From contig NZ_CP004350.1 of NCBI RefSeq assembly GCF_000550785.1, positions 1,654,009 to 1,718,008 on the forward strand: a stretch of DNA of 64,000 nt. The letters run 5' to 3'. Of the stretch, positions 1-9,403 are shown one piece after another. The stretch comes from Corynebacterium casei LMG S-19264 (GTDB lineage Bacteria; Actinomycetota; Actinomycetes; Mycobacteriales; Mycobacteriaceae). The position numbers and the translations under genes are program-made. Under the pieces are notes generated by a model, which worked only from the letters and a program-made list of their open reading frames with translations, did no database searches and had not been told where the DNA came from. The number at the start of each line of letters is the position of its first letter. Within the stretch, counting starts at the first letter, position 1.

Positions 1-894
1 GGCGCGGTGGGACGCCTTCTCACATCGCAGCTGTCGCTAGCTGGCCACGACGTCATCCAATTAGTACGTGGGAAAACCAAGCCTGGGCAGCGCCACTGGA
101 ATCCCATCGCGCCGGCCCCAGACCTTCTCGACGGTGTGGATGTCCTTGTCCACTTAGCAGGCGAGCCCATCTTCGGACGTTTCAATGACTCCCACAAGAA
201 GGACATTCGCGATTCCCGCGTGGGCCCTACGCGTAAGCTTGCCGAATTAGTCGCCGAATCAGATTCGGTCACCGCAATGGTGTCAGCGTCTGCGATTGGC
301 TATTACGGCAATGACCGTGGTGAAGAGGTTCTGACTGAGAGTTCAGAACCCGGTGACGGCTTCTTGGCGGATGTCTGCGTCGAATGGGAAGCAGCCACCG
401 CGCCAGCTCAGGACGCCGGCAAGCGCGTTGTCACCATGCGCACAGGCGTGGTGATTTCGGGAAACTCTGGTGTTCTTCCGCTGTTCAAGGCACTGTTTTC
501 CACTGGGTTGGGCGGCACCTTTGGCGATGGCGATTTCTGGCTTTCCTGGATCGGCGCCGATGATCTAACGGACGTGTTCATCCACGCCATCTTCGATAAG
601 AAAATCCACGGTGCTGTGAATGCCGTCGGACCAAACCCCCTACTCAACCGAGGTTTGGCTCAAGCCATCGGAACTGAGATGAAACGCCCTTCCGTCATCC
701 CAATTCCGACATTTGGCCCAGCTCTCTTGCTTGGCAAAGAGGGAGCACGCGAGCTCGCACTCGCCGACCAGCGAGTTATTCCGGAAGTACTCTATAACCA
801 TAGGCATCACTTCCGCTATCCAACCATCGATAAAGCTTTGGCTCACGAGCTGGGCCGTGAACATCTCTGGGAGCCTCGCTCAGAATCCGAATAG
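1..894 (+). CDS. TIGR01777 family epimerase-like oxidoreductase (5' end outside window)
   Basis: This is an NAD(P)-dependent sugar-epimerase-like SDR protein of the TIGR01777 (YfcH/SulA-like) family. The frame is open from the first base (Gly-Ala-Val-Gly...), so the Rossmann start lies upstream of the window and the GTG at 7 is probably internal. Visible parts are an SDR core with the active-site-like segment SASAIGYYGNDRGEE, the segment LSWIGADDLTDVFIHAI, and a C-terminal DUF1731-type end (SVIPIPTFGPALLLGKEGAREL) closing with HHFRYPTIDKAL. The substrate is not known for the family. It reads toward a lipoprotein gene 142 bases downstream. Family assignment is firm; function is open. Confidence 0.85.
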   Translation, partial: GAVGRLLTSQLSLAGHDVIQLVRGKTKPGQRHWNPIAPAPDLLDGVDVLVHLAGEPIFGRFNDSHKKDIRDSRVGPTRKLAELVAESDSVTAMVSASAIGYYGNDRGEEVLTESSEPGDGFLADVCVEWEAATAPAQDAGKRVVTMRTGVVISGNSGVLPLFKALFSTGLGGTFGDGDFWLSWIGADDLTDVFIHAIFDKKIHGAVNAVGPNPLLNRGLAQAIGTEMKRPSVIPIPTFGPALLLGKEGARELALADQRVIPEVLYNHRHHFRYPTIDKALAHELGREHLWEPRSESE

Positions 895-1036
895 GCGCTA
901 CTCGAATACCTTAGATTTCCGTACCGCCCATGTGGATACGACTTGGGTGTGGGGAGGACTCCCCAGTTAGAACAAATTCAGAATGTCTAATATAGAATAC
1001 TTTTGATTCATTCATTTGTTCCCCTAAGGATTCCCT

Positions 1037-2134
1037 ATGCCCCAATCCCGCAGGCTACTCTCCCTTGTCGCCGCCTTTTCCCTACTGCTCGCTGGGTGTG
1101 ATTTTGCGCCTGGAGAGGACGCCCCGCGCACGACCATTACCACGACGATTACGACCTCAGCACAGCCAGAGGACACAACTTCCGAAGAACCAAGTGAAGA
1201 TGAAGCATCCTCGGTTGAAGCCGCCGCGTTGAATGCTTATCGTGTGGTAATTGCGAACCCCGAGGATTACCCAGTAAACCCGGCAGCGCAGTATGAACCC
1301 CGTGGTGGTTACCAGTATGCGCTCGTGGAAGCAACATCAGACAATACTCCAGAACTGTTAGTGCGAGTTAACGGAATGGAATACTCCCCAGTGCTCGTTT
1401 TCTCCTACGACTCAGGTTCTGAAACCGCAGTGCAAACTGATGACGTGCTGATCGATGGCGCCGCAGGTGCAGGAGGCGGCCGATCAAGGGTTTGGGCTTC
1501 CAAAGCAGGCGAAGGTTTATACCAAGTTGATTATCACTCATTACGGACGGAAGCATACAGCTCCCTATTCCACATAGCTGGCAGTACACTCAAGAATGTT
1601 GAAAACCAAGTCAAGTTCAACATCAAAACCCCTGCAGACGACCATCAACCAATCGTCTGGTACGACACCACGGAACCAGAAGGCTTTAACATAGTTCAGG
1701 GCGCTGGCGGGGCCGCCCCTGGGGTAGAAGAAATTACTCCGTATGGAACAGCCAACACGGAAACTGAGGCAGAAGTAGCCCCCGCCGATGGTACTTACCG
1801 CTTCTCTGGTGAGGTCGTCATCATGACCAATGCCGACTTTTCCGAGGGGCCTGCAAATGGCGAACCACTAGACCAAGAACACATCATCCTAACCTTGGAT
1901 TCACCTCAGGAAGTCACTGCTCAAACCCCAGCAAATTCGCACCGTACAGCGACGATGACTCAGGTTGTCCTCCATCCATACAACAGTGATAAGCCCATCG
2001 AGCACAGCAAGTGGATGCCATATGTAGGCCAGCACATCACCATCACCTCAACGCCTGAGCAAATGAGCTACCCATCGGACACCTCTATGCCGCTTGGAAT
2101 GTTGCGCGTGCGGGATGCTGTTTCAATCGACTAA
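1037..2134 (+). CDS. Putative secreted lipoprotein, unknown function
   Basis: A 365-residue protein with a typical lipoprotein signal: Arg-rich start, hydrophobic stretch LLSLVAAFSLLL and lipobox LLAGC with the acylated Cys near residue 21. A Thr/Ser/Glu-rich linker follows (about residues 30-60), as expected for an outward-facing tethered protein. The folded part (about 65-200) contains LNAYRVVIANPEDYPVN and a Gly-rich patch GAAGAGGGRSRVW. The last third (about 255-360) looks like a separate small beta-rich domain. I do not recognise a family with a known function. An AT-rich stretch around 980-1005 could hold its promoter. It is the first complete gene of the window and sits alone on the plus strand. 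Confidence 0.75.
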   Translation: MPQSRRLLSLVAAFSLLLAGCDFAPGEDAPRTTITTTITTSAQPEDTTSEEPSEDEASSVEAAALNAYRVVIANPEDYPVNPAAQYEPRGGYQYALVEATSDNTPELLVRVNGMEYSPVLVFSYDSGSETAVQTDDVLIDGAAGAGGGRSRVWASKAGEGLYQVDYHSLRTEAYSSLFHIAGSTLKNVENQVKFNIKTPADDHQPIVWYDTTEPEGFNIVQGAGGAAPGVEEITPYGTANTETEAEVAPADGTYRFSGEVVIMTNADFSEGPANGEPLDQEHIILTLDSPQEVTAQTPANSHRTATMTQVVLHPYNSDKPIEHSKWMPYVGQHITITSTPEQMSYPSDTSMPLGMLRVRDAVSID

Positions 2135-2302
2135 TCCGTTCCGCACTGCCTGGCAAAAAGCTCAATCAACCCTTAATCTCAGACATGCGCGAACTGGGCT
2201 TTGTGGGTAACCCTCAATGTTGAGTGATACGTCATCACGGAAATGTGGATAGCTATTTGCTTATCCTTTGCACCTTTGACGTACTTGTTTAGCGTATGAG
2301 GC

Positions 2303-3436
2303 ATGAACACGTTAAAGGCTTTGGAATATCTCTCGCGCAACGGGGTGGCGTTGCTGCGAGAGATAATTGAGGTGGATAAGTTCCACCTAGCAGGTCTGGG
2401 GATACCACTTGACCGTGCTCGTGGTTACGTCCGCGCAGCCGAGGGCTTCCTCGGGCATGCCGATTCCCCACGGCTGCAGCAGAAAACCGTCGAGCAGGCT
2501 GTTCGCATGGAACATTCGATAGATCACCTCGCTAAGATTAATCGCCATGCTCGGAAGTTGAAAACTCGTGGCGCTGCATGGAGACTTCGCGCAGAACTCG
2601 TTGCCATGCCTGGAAGCTACGAAGAAGTTAATAGGGCCGGCCTCGAGAGGGTGCAAAGCATCAACGGTGCCAGCTCGCGCACACCAGGAATACGCATCTC
2701 ACGTGCTAAAGATGGGATGCGTACGATGACAATTACCGATGAGCAGCGCCGACTTACTGACTTTGAAAAGACCCTGGATGCGGTCATCAAAGACCACAAT
2801 ATTGACGGCGAACGCAGGCAATCCCTGCTTAAGGGGTTGTGGACGCTTCTAGAATCCGGCGGAGGAACGCTAACACCCGCGTATCAAACCGTGATTGCCA
2901 TTGGGCTTAAAGACTCAATGAAGATTTTGCGCGGGGAAGGTGATGACGTGGTCATCGGACTTTCCGATGGCACCACCATGACAGGCGCAGAGCTAGTTTC
3001 TGCTGCCATCGCTGGTGAGTTGGGGTCAAACACTATGGCCGGCCTATTTCATCCGACGGCAGGTCCAGTCAACTTGTACGAAGCACGGTTCGCCTCCTAT
3101 AAGCAGCGAATCCTCGCCAAGGCGGAAAATCTGGTGTGTCCTTGGCCAGGTTGCAACGTTCCAGCCGATAGATGCCAAGTCCACCACATCCACGCACATA
3201 GCGATGGCGGGCAAACCGAACCATCAAATCTGACAACTCTATGTGCATATCACAATGGCGTAAATGATGATGACCCCAGGCGGCGAAGGAAGAAGCGGCG
3301 AAAGAAACCGAACGGGCCACGTCCTCGCGGAAGGGTTGATCGACACCGAGGAAAAGTTAGATACCGGTCCCCTTCCGGAAAACTCATCGACAACGACCAC
3401 ACCAACATTCGCTTAGGGGCAGTGAACCTAATCTAA
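2303..3436 (+). CDS. HNH endonuclease domain protein (DUF222/13E12-like)
   Basis: A 377-residue protein with a helical N-terminal region (about 1-260) of the kind that precedes HNH domains in actinobacterial DUF222/13E12-like proteins. The HNH domain lies near residues 278-320: CPWPGCNVPADRCQVHHI followed by HSDGGQTEPSNLTTLC and YHN, giving the Cys-x4-Cys ... His-His ... Asn ... Cys-x2-His pattern of a zinc-bound beta-beta-alpha-metal nuclease. The C-terminal tail is very basic (RRRRKKRRKK). This family is abundant in corynebacteria and often multi-copy; whether it cuts DNA in the cell is largely untested. It is monocistronic and ends at a hairpin shared with der. Confidence 0.8.
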   Translation: MNTLKALEYLSRNGVALLREIIEVDKFHLAGLGIPLDRARGYVRAAEGFLGHADSPRLQQKTVEQAVRMEHSIDHLAKINRHARKLKTRGAAWRLRAELVAMPGSYEEVNRAGLERVQSINGASSRTPGIRISRAKDGMRTMTITDEQRRLTDFEKTLDAVIKDHNIDGERRQSLLKGLWTLLESGGGTLTPAYQTVIAIGLKDSMKILRGEGDDVVIGLSDGTTMTGAELVSAAIAGELGSNTMAGLFHPTAGPVNLYEARFASYKQRILAKAENLVCPWPGCNVPADRCQVHHIHAHSDGGQTEPSNLTTLCAYHNGVNDDDPRRRRKKRRKKPNGPRPRGRVDRHRGKVRYRSPSGKLIDNDHTNIRLGAVNLI

Positions 3437-3490
3437 AAGCACATCGGCTAATGCGCAGGCGACTTAGCCGCTTCTGCATGCCCAAAACAA

Positions 3491-3535
3491 AAGGCGGCTA
3501 TCACTCCACTTAAAGTTGTGGGAGATAACCGCCTT
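3491..3535. terminator. Bidirectional terminator between the HNH gene and der
   Basis: An imperfect inverted repeat lies between two convergent genes, with arms AAGGCGGCTATC and GATAACCGCCTT. It could end transcription from both sides. Confidence 0.7.
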
Positions 3536-3557
3536 ATGAGATCCAAAGATCTTTTAC

Positions 3558-5177
3558 CTAGCGCTTGGTGCGGCTGCGGCGTTCGCGAACACGAACGGCA
3601 ATGCGTACTGGGGTGCCGTGGAAGCCGAACTTCTCACGGAACTTGCGCTCCAGGTAGCGGCGGTAGCCAGCATCCAAAAAGCCGGTGGTAAACAGCACGA
3701 TGGTTGGTGGCTGTGTACCAGCCTGGGTAGCGAATAGAACGCGTGGCAGGCGGTTGTTCTTCATTGGAGGTGGGTTAGCGGCAATCGCATCACGCATCCA
3801 GTTGTTGAGCTGACCAGTGGTAACACGCTGGTCCCAGCTCTCCAGAGCAGCAATCATCGCTGGCTCCAAGCGCTGCAGTGAGCGGCCAGTCTCAGCAGAG
3901 ATATTGATGCGGGTTACCCATGGAAGGTGCGCCAACTGTTGGTCCATTTCGCGGTCCAGGTAGTAGCGGCGGTCCTCATCCATCAGGTCCCACTTGTTGA
4001 ACGCAATGACCAAAGCCTTGCCGGCTTCAAGCACCATGTTCAACACGCGCTGGTCCTGTTCAGAGATCTCCTCGGAGGCATCGATAAGCATGACGCACAC
4101 CTCGGCCGCATCAATGACGCCGCGGGTACGCAGGGATGCATAGTACTCATGGCCCTGGGCATTCTTGACCTTCTTGCGCAGACCAGCTGTGTCAACAAAG
4201 CGCCACAGCTTCTGATCCAGCTGCACCAAAGAGTCAACCGGATCCACGGTGGTACCAGCAACGTTGTCAACAACAGCGCGCTGCTCACCAGTGAACTTGT
4301 TCAACAAAGAGGACTTGCCCACGTTTGGCTTACCCACCAGCGCCACACGGCGTGGACCTTCAGTAATAGATGGGTTGCGTGGTTCCTCCGGGAACAAGCG
4401 CAGTACCTCATCCAACACGTCCGCGCCACCGCGGCCATGCTGGGCGGAGACTGGCCATGGATCGCCCAAGCCCAGCGCGTAAAACTCAGCCATGTCAGCG
4501 TACATGTTGTCCGAGTCGAACTTGTTGGATACCAAAATGACTGGAACCTCAGAACGCTGCAGCATGCGTGCCATCACGGAGTCAGTCTCAGTGATACCCA
4601 CCTTGGTGTCCACCACGAAGACAATGACGTCCGCAGTTTCCATGGCTACTTCAGCCTGGCGTGCAATAGCACCGTGAATGCCCTTGGCATTCGGGTCCCA
4701 GCCGCCGGTATCCTGGACGAAGAAGCGCTGGCCGTTCCAGTCACCGATGTAAGAAATACGGTCACGGGTAACGCCCGGGTGGTCTTCCACAACTGCTTCA
4801 CGGCGGCCCAGGAATCGGTTGACCAAGGAGGACTTGCCCACGTTTGGACGGCCCACAATGGCAACGGTGCACAGGGACTCTTCGGTGTGGGAAGGTCCGG
4901 CAACGCCGAAGGCGCGCTCAATCTGCGCCCACTCTTCTTCGCTCAGCTCTTCACCAGCAACGCCGGTTGGAACGCCCTCTTCGTCATAGCCATCTCCGTA
5001 ATCGGCTTCGCCGAACTCAGAGTCATCAAAGTTGGAATCATCAAACTCAAAGTCGAACTCTTCTTCATTGAAGTCATCCGACGCCCAACCACCGTGCGGC
5101 GCTTCAACGAGTTCTTCGTCGAACTTGCCCGCTGGGTAGTGGAACTCAGTGTCTTTCTCAGAATTCTTATCGCTCAT
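3558..5177 (-). CDS. der: Ribosome-assembly GTPase Der (EngA)
   Basis: Der is an essential tandem GTPase for 50S subunit maturation. It has two G domains, each with a P-loop ([14 protein letters not shown], then [14 protein letters not shown]), DTGG/DTAG and NKFD/NKWD motifs, then a C-terminal KH-like domain ending in basic residues ([11 protein letters not shown]). A roughly 100-residue acidic Asp/Glu-rich extension precedes the first G domain, as in other corynebacteria. An upstream in-frame ATG at 5225 lies well inside cmk. I prefer the ATG at 5177 (MSDKNSEKD), which overlaps the end of cmk by 11 bases and gives 539 residues. It is the last gene of the scpA-scpB-rluB-cmk-der run. Confidence 0.95.
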   Translation of the reverse strand: MSDKNSEKDTEFHYPAGKFDEELVEAPHGGWASDDFNEEEFDFEFDDSNFDDSEFGEADYGDGYDEEGVPTGVAGEELSEEEWAQIERAFGVAGPSHTEESLCTVAIVGRPNVGKSSLVNRFLGRREAVVEDHPGVTRDRISYIGDWNGQRFFVQDTGGWDPNAKGIHGAIARQAEVAMETADVIVFVVDTKVGITETDSVMARMLQRSEVPVILVSNKFDSDNMYADMAEFYALGLGDPWPVSAQHGRGGADVLDEVLRLFPEEPRNPSITEGPRRVALVGKPNVGKSSLLNKFTGEQRAVVDNVAGTTVDPVDSLVQLDQKLWRFVDTAGLRKKVKNAQGHEYYASLRTRGVIDAAEVCVMLIDASEEISEQDQRVLNMVLEAGKALVIAFNKWDLMDEDRRYYLDREMDQQLAHLPWVTRINISAETGRSLQRLEPAMIAALESWDQRVTTGQLNNWMRDAIAANPPPMKNNRLPRVLFATQAGTQPPTIVLFTTGFLDAGYRRYLERKFREKFGFHGTPVRIAVRVRERRSRTKR

Positions 5178-5865
5178 CAGCAGACTCCTTGACAATAGTA
5201 ATGAGGGCGTCGAGCACTTCTTCAAGGCTCATTTCAGAAGTATCCACCACAACAGCGTCATCTGCTGGGCGAAGAGGTGAGGTTGCGCGTGAAGAATCTG
5301 CCGCATCGCGGCGCTCCACGTCGGCCAATACGGTGTCGAATTCAGCTGGGATACCAGCAGCTACATTCTGGTCGTATCGGCGCTGGGCACGTACCTGAGC
5401 GGAGGCGGTCATAAAGGCCTTAGCCGGGGAATCAACCAACACTACTGTGCCGATGTCGCGGCCTTCAACGATGGCGCGGTGCGATTCATCGGCAAGCTTG
5501 CGCTGCAACTGCACCAAGTTCGTGCGCACCTCCGGGATGGCAGAGACAGCAGAGACGTTGCGGGTGACCTCATCCTCACGGATTTCCTTGGACACATCCT
5601 CTCCATTGAGGATGACTTCCGTGGAATCCGGGTCATTGGACACAGTCAAAGGCAAATTCGCAGTCGCCGCGATGACAGCCTGAGTGTCTTGTGGATCGAC
5701 CCCCGCACGCAGCACAGCCAAGGTGGCCACGCGGTACATAGCGCCAGTATCGATGTATTTTGCGTCCAGCTGTTTCGCCAACGCACGGCACGTGGTGGAC
5801 TTTCCGGTTCCGGATGGTCCGTCAACAGCCAGAATGAGGCCGCCATTAGGAAGATTAGAAACCAT
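5167..5865 (-). CDS. cmk: Cytidylate kinase
   Basis: Phosphorylates CMP and dCMP to the diphosphates in pyrimidine nucleotide salvage. The 232-residue protein has the P-loop [10 protein letters not shown] near the N terminus, the CMP-binding segment [18 protein letters not shown] and the LID-type region [12 protein letters not shown]. Length and motifs are normal for bacterial Cmk. The ATG directly abuts the rluB stop codon and the 3' end overlaps der by 11 bases, so translation of the three genes is probably coupled. The cmk-der neighbourhood is conserved in actinobacteria. Confidence 0.96.
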   Translation of the reverse strand: MVSNLPNGGLILAVDGPSGTGKSTTCRALAKQLDAKYIDTGAMYRVATLAVLRAGVDPQDTQAVIAATANLPLTVSNDPDSTEVILNGEDVSKEIREDEVTRNVSAVSAIPEVRTNLVQLQRKLADESHRAIVEGRDIGTVVLVDSPAKAFMTASAQVRAQRRYDQNVAAGIPAEFDTVLADVERRDAADSSRATSPLRPADDAVVVDTSEMSLEEVLDALITIVKESADER

Positions 5866-6801
5866 TTACATCCCCACTACCTTGTACAAGCTGGTGAGCT
5901 CAGCAGAGTTCAACGCACGGATACCGCCGGGCTTCATATCGCCCAACTGCACGGTGTGGATTTTGGTGCGCACCAGGCGCTGTACTGGGTAGCCGGCGGC
6001 CTTGAGCATGCGGCGAACAATGTGCTTGCGGCCTTCGTGCAGCTCCAAGCGGATAAGCGACATGCCCTGGTTCTTGTCCACAACCTGAACAAAGTCAGCC
6101 TTGGCCTTGCCGTCGTCGAGCTCAATGCCCTCTTTCAGAGTACGGATCAGACGGTTGTCTGCCTCACCCAACACGGTGGCCAGGTAGGTCTTGGACACCT
6201 CGTACTTCGGGTGCATCAGGCGGTTTGCCAACTCACCGTCGTTGGTGAGGATGAGCAAGCCCTCAGTATCAGCGTCAAGGCGGCCGACGTGGAACAGGCG
6301 CTGGCCGGATGCGACCTTCTCCGAAACCATGTCGCCCACGCATGGACGGCCCATGTCATCTTGCATGGTGGACTGCATGCCACGAGGCTTGTTCAGGATG
6401 AAGTACTCGTGCTCTTCATTGACGTTGACGCGCACACCGTCCACGCGGATGATGTCCACGTTTGGGTTCACGCGCACGCCTTGGCGCTTAACAACTTCAC
6501 CGTTGACTTCAACGCGGCCTGCTTCAATGAGTACTTCCGCGTGGCGGCGTGATGCTACGCCTGCCTTGGCTAGGACCTTTTGCAGGCGTTCGCCTTCGGT
6601 GCTGGGGTTTTGGGTGGACTTGGAGTCCTCGTAGAGCCAATCAGCGCCCAAGTCATTAGCGATGGACTGGGCGGTGGCTTTCTTTTCGCGCTGGGAGCGC
6701 TTGACGTTTTGACGACGGGCCGGTTTAGCGTTGGAGATCAGCATGTCGCTGTCACGCTTTTTCTTTTCCGGTGTGCCGTCTCGGCGAGCGGGTGGGGTCA
6801 C
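5866..6801 (-). CDS. rluB: 23S rRNA pseudouridine synthase, RluB-like
   Basis: Makes pseudouridine in 23S rRNA. An N-terminal basic tail is followed by an S4 RNA-binding domain (RLQKVLAKAGVASRRHAEVL) and the RsuA/RluB/E/F catalytic domain with the nucleophilic Asp in GRLDADTEGLLILTNDG. The open frame reaches up to 6897, overlapping scpB. The GTG at 6801 (VTPPARRDGTPE) has a good ribosome site (AAAAGGA about 10 bases upstream) and gives 311 residues, so I chose it. The gene lies between scpB and cmk in the same direction, an arrangement found widely in Gram-positive bacteria. Confidence 0.93.
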   Translation of the reverse strand: MTPPARRDGTPEKKKRDSDMLISNAKPARRQNVKRSQREKKATAQSIANDLGADWLYEDSKSTQNPSTEGERLQKVLAKAGVASRRHAEVLIEAGRVEVNGEVVKRQGVRVNPNVDIIRVDGVRVNVNEEHEYFILNKPRGMQSTMQDDMGRPCVGDMVSEKVASGQRLFHVGRLDADTEGLLILTNDGELANRLMHPKYEVSKTYLATVLGEADNRLIRTLKEGIELDDGKAKADFVQVVDKNQGMSLIRLELHEGRKHIVRRMLKAAGYPVQRLVRTKIHTVQLGDMKPGGIRALNSAELTSLYKVVGM

Positions 6802-6883
6802 GTCGATCGTGTCCTTTTCTCTTAAATTGTTTAAATTGCGCTTGGGAGATCTTACTCCTGCCAACGAGCCTACAGCAAAATCT

Positions 6884-7462
6884 CTAATATTCTTCATCGA
6901 TCATGTCGACGTCGGGCAAAAGAGGTGCCAAATCAGGAAGACGCTCCAAGGAGTCAATGCCCAACAGTTCCAGAAACAGCGCCGTTGTTTCATAACGGAT
7001 GCCGGGGCCTTCGAACTCCCCGTCCTCGATTTCGCGCACCAGACCGCGCAAGGTCAGTGTGCGCATCACGCCATCGACGTTGACTCCACGCACCGCAGCG
7101 ACCTGAGCGCGGGTACACGGTTGTCGGTACGCCACCACGGCTAGAGTTTCTAGTGCTGCACGGGAGAGCCTTGTTTGGGTGCCATCCAACATGAATTGCT
7201 CCACGGCGTCGGCATTGTCACGGCGTGTGAAATAGCGCCAACCTTCTTCACATGTGCGCAGCTCAATGCCAGAGCCGCGCATGTCCAGTTCGGTGCGGAT
7301 TTCTTCGAGTAGGGCTTCAACTTCTTCGACGGTTGATTCAACCGCGCGAGCAATGCTTGCCGATGTAGCCGGGCTATCGATGACAAGAAGAATTGACTCA
7401 ATCTGGGAGCGCAACTGGCTGATAAACGGCATCTCATCGGCCGTCATCTCATTCGGATTCAT
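6884..7462 (-). CDS. scpB: Segregation and condensation protein B
   Basis: ScpB is a winged-helix kleisin-associated subunit that dimerises and binds ScpA in the SMC-ScpAB condensin, compacting and separating chromosomes. The 192-residue protein shows the typical ScpB core ETLAVVAYRQPCTRAQVAAVRGVNVDGVMRTL, split here as ETLAVVAYRQPCTRAQ and RGVNVDGVMRTLTLRGL, with the tail LERLPDLAPLLPDVDMI. It lies 9 bases after scpA, so the two subunits are made together. Confidence 0.95.
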   Translation of the reverse strand: MNPNEMTADEMPFISQLRSQIESILLVIDSPATSASIARAVESTVEEVEALLEEIRTELDMRGSGIELRTCEEGWRYFTRRDNADAVEQFMLDGTQTRLSRAALETLAVVAYRQPCTRAQVAAVRGVNVDGVMRTLTLRGLVREIEDGEFEGPGIRYETTALFLELLGIDSLERLPDLAPLLPDVDMIDEEY

Positions 7463-7471
7463 AGCTTCTCC

Positions 7472-8293
7472 TTAATCCCAGTTCGCCGCAGCCACAACAG
7501 CTGGATCGACGTCCAAACCAGTCCAGGACACGTTTAGGGGTCCAAGCTGTTCTTCTTGTTCGGTTTCTACGGCCTTAGCTTTGTAAAGCTCCAGCAGCGC
7601 CAAGAAACGGCCAACCACATGCATCGACAGCGTGCAATCCCGCGTAAGCGCATTAAAGCTCAACCACTTGTCCGCGCCAAGCAGCTTGAGCGTATCCATG
7701 ATCTTGCCGGCTTGTTCCGGCACGGACACGGCCACTTGGTGGATGTGTCCAATCCCAACTTCCTCGGGCGGCTTGGGGCGAAAGACACCAGCGGCCAACT
7801 CCGCGAAACTCGCCGGGGTGTGCCCCAGCTTGACCGGTGGCAATAACGATGCGAACTGCTCTTCCACGCCGACTGCACGCGGGTAAGCTCTGCGCGCCTC
7901 ACGCTGCCACTGCGCAAACTGGTCTGCGACTTGTTTGTAGGCGCGGTACTGCAAAAGGCGTGCGAACAAAAGGTCACGGGATTCTAGAAGTTCGAGGTCA
8001 TCCAGATCATCGACCTCACCGCGTGGCAACAGACGTGCTGCCTTCAAGTCCAGAAGGGTTGCTGCAACGACGAGAAATTCCGTGATCTCATCCAGGTCAG
8101 CGGTTTGGCCAAGCCCGCGAGTATAAGCCACGAATTCATCAGTGACTTCCGACAAAGCAACGTCAGTGACATCCAGCTTCTTGCTTTGAATCAGCTGCAG
8201 CAGCAGGTCAAACGGGCCCTCAAAGTTGGCCAGCGCAATGCGAAAGCCTGGAATCTCCGGCTGCACTGCTTCATCTATTGGTTGATGAGCCAT
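7472..8293 (-). CDS. scpA: Segregation and condensation protein A (kleisin)
   Basis: ScpA is the kleisin that bridges the two SMC heads of the condensin complex. The 273-residue protein begins its family core with LANFEGPFDLLLQLIQSKKL, followed by VTDEFVAYT and ATLLDLKAARLLPR, and ends with a winged-helix-like C-terminal domain (FLALLELYKAKAVETEQEE). It lies 12 bases downstream of parA and 9 bases upstream of scpB, which fits a segregation operon parA-scpA-scpB. Confidence 0.95.
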   Translation of the reverse strand: MAHQPIDEAVQPEIPGFRIALANFEGPFDLLLQLIQSKKLDVTDVALSEVTDEFVAYTRGLGQTADLDEITEFLVVAATLLDLKAARLLPRGEVDDLDDLELLESRDLLFARLLQYRAYKQVADQFAQWQREARRAYPRAVGVEEQFASLLPPVKLGHTPASFAELAAGVFRPKPPEEVGIGHIHQVAVSVPEQAGKIMDTLKLLGADKWLSFNALTRDCTLSMHVVGRFLALLELYKAKAVETEQEEQLGPLNVSWTGLDVDPAVVAAANWD

Positions 8294-8305
8294 CTACACC
8301 TGCAT

Positions 8306-9178
8306 CTAGCGCTTGGTGCGCTCAATGACCTCAGCAGCCAAGTCACGGTATTGCTTCGCTGCCTGCGACGACGGCGCCCAGGTGGTGATGGGTTCTCCAG
8401 CCACGGAAGTCTCTGGGAAACGCACGGTGCGGGTAATGACGGTGTCAAAGACTTTCTCATCAAAGTATTCAACAACGCGCGACATCACTTCGCGTGCATG
8501 CTTGGTGCGGCGGTCAAACATAGTGACCAGAATGCCAATGACTTCCAAGTCAAAGTTGATGCGCTCAGCAACCTTCTCCACCGTGTCAGTCAACAAAGCC
8601 AGTCCGCGAAGCGAGAAGAACTCACATTCCATAGGAATGATGACGCCGTGAGAACACGCCAACGCGTTGACGGTCAAAAGACCAAGGGACGGCTGGCAGT
8701 CAATGATGATGAAGTCATAGTCCTTCATTACTGGGCGCAGCGCACGCGCCAGCGTGTGCTCACGGCCGACCTCATTGACCATCTGAATCTCAGCGGCCGA
8801 CAAGTCAATGTTGGCAGGAACCAAATCCAGACCAGGTACGCCGGTGTGCACGATAGCGGAGTGAATAGACACCTGGCTATCAAGCATCACGTCATAGATG
8901 GTGTCTTCAATTTCATCATGGCCCAGGCCTAAACCTGCGGACAGTGCGCCCTGCGGGTCCAAGTCCACCAAAAGCACCTTGCGGCCATAATCGGCCAAGC
9001 AAGCACCCATATTGATGGTTGAGGTGGTCTTGCCCACGCCACCTTTTTGGTTGCACATTGAGATGATGGTCGCTGGACCATTCTTTTCCAGTGCTGGTGG
9101 CTGTGGGATAGTGCGCAGCTCCCTGCCTGTTAGACCAACTTCAGGTTCGCCTGCGTGAAAGAGTCCCTCGTTGCTCAC
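8306..9178 (-). CDS. ParA/Soj-family ATPase
   Basis: A Walker-type ATPase of the ParA/MinD superfamily with the deviant P-loop KGGVGKTTSTINMG, switch segments DLDPQGALSAGLGLG and IIIDCQPSLGLLTVNAL, and the usual C-terminal helices, 290 residues in all. The GTG start has the ribosome site AGGGAG six bases upstream. No parB lies next to it, so it is probably the xerD/scp-linked ParA-like protein of actinobacteria and not the oriC-proximal ParA. The upstream region carries repeated motifs (9315-9360). Its role in positioning or segregation is inferred from family and context. Confidence 0.88.
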   Translation of the reverse strand: MSNEGLFHAGEPEVGLTGRELRTIPQPPALEKNGPATIISMCNQKGGVGKTTSTINMGACLADYGRKVLLVDLDPQGALSAGLGLGHDEIEDTIYDVMLDSQVSIHSAIVHTGVPGLDLVPANIDLSAAEIQMVNEVGREHTLARALRPVMKDYDFIIIDCQPSLGLLTVNALACSHGVIIPMECEFFSLRGLALLTDTVEKVAERINFDLEVIGILVTMFDRRTKHAREVMSRVVEYFDEKVFDTVITRTVRFPETSVAGEPITTWAPSSQAAKQYRDLAAEVIERTKR

Positions 9179-9314
9179 GTTTTACTCCCTACTTCCCTAC
9201 CAACGCTCAACCCGCACTTCGAACACGAAATTACACGGCTGTCATTTAACACTGAGATACAGCTTACTCGTCTATCCTACAAGGCACATCGTCGCCCGTA
9301 GGTCAACGCTTCAG

Positions 9315-9360
9315 GCTAGATTAACTTAGGTCAATCTAGCGCCGGATCGTCAATCTAGCG
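9315..9360. repeat. Inverted and direct repeat upstream of parA
   Basis: GCTAGATT and AATCTAGC form an inverted repeat (9315-9322, 9333-9340). The 12-mer GTCAATCTAGCG occurs twice in direct orientation (9330-9341 and 9349-9360), 19 bases apart. It lies between the Gly-rich secreted protein and parA. It could be an operator or a weak terminator; nothing decides between them. Confidence 0.5.
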
Positions 9361-9403
9361 TGGTTTCGATGCCGATAACCTATTACTCTGTTTAGCCACT
9401 TGC

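Noticed and set aside
3927..5192. 421-residue ORF on the plus strand opposite der
   Set aside because: It lies fully antisense to der, a certain gene; its composition is that of an antisense shadow and it has no recognisable domain.
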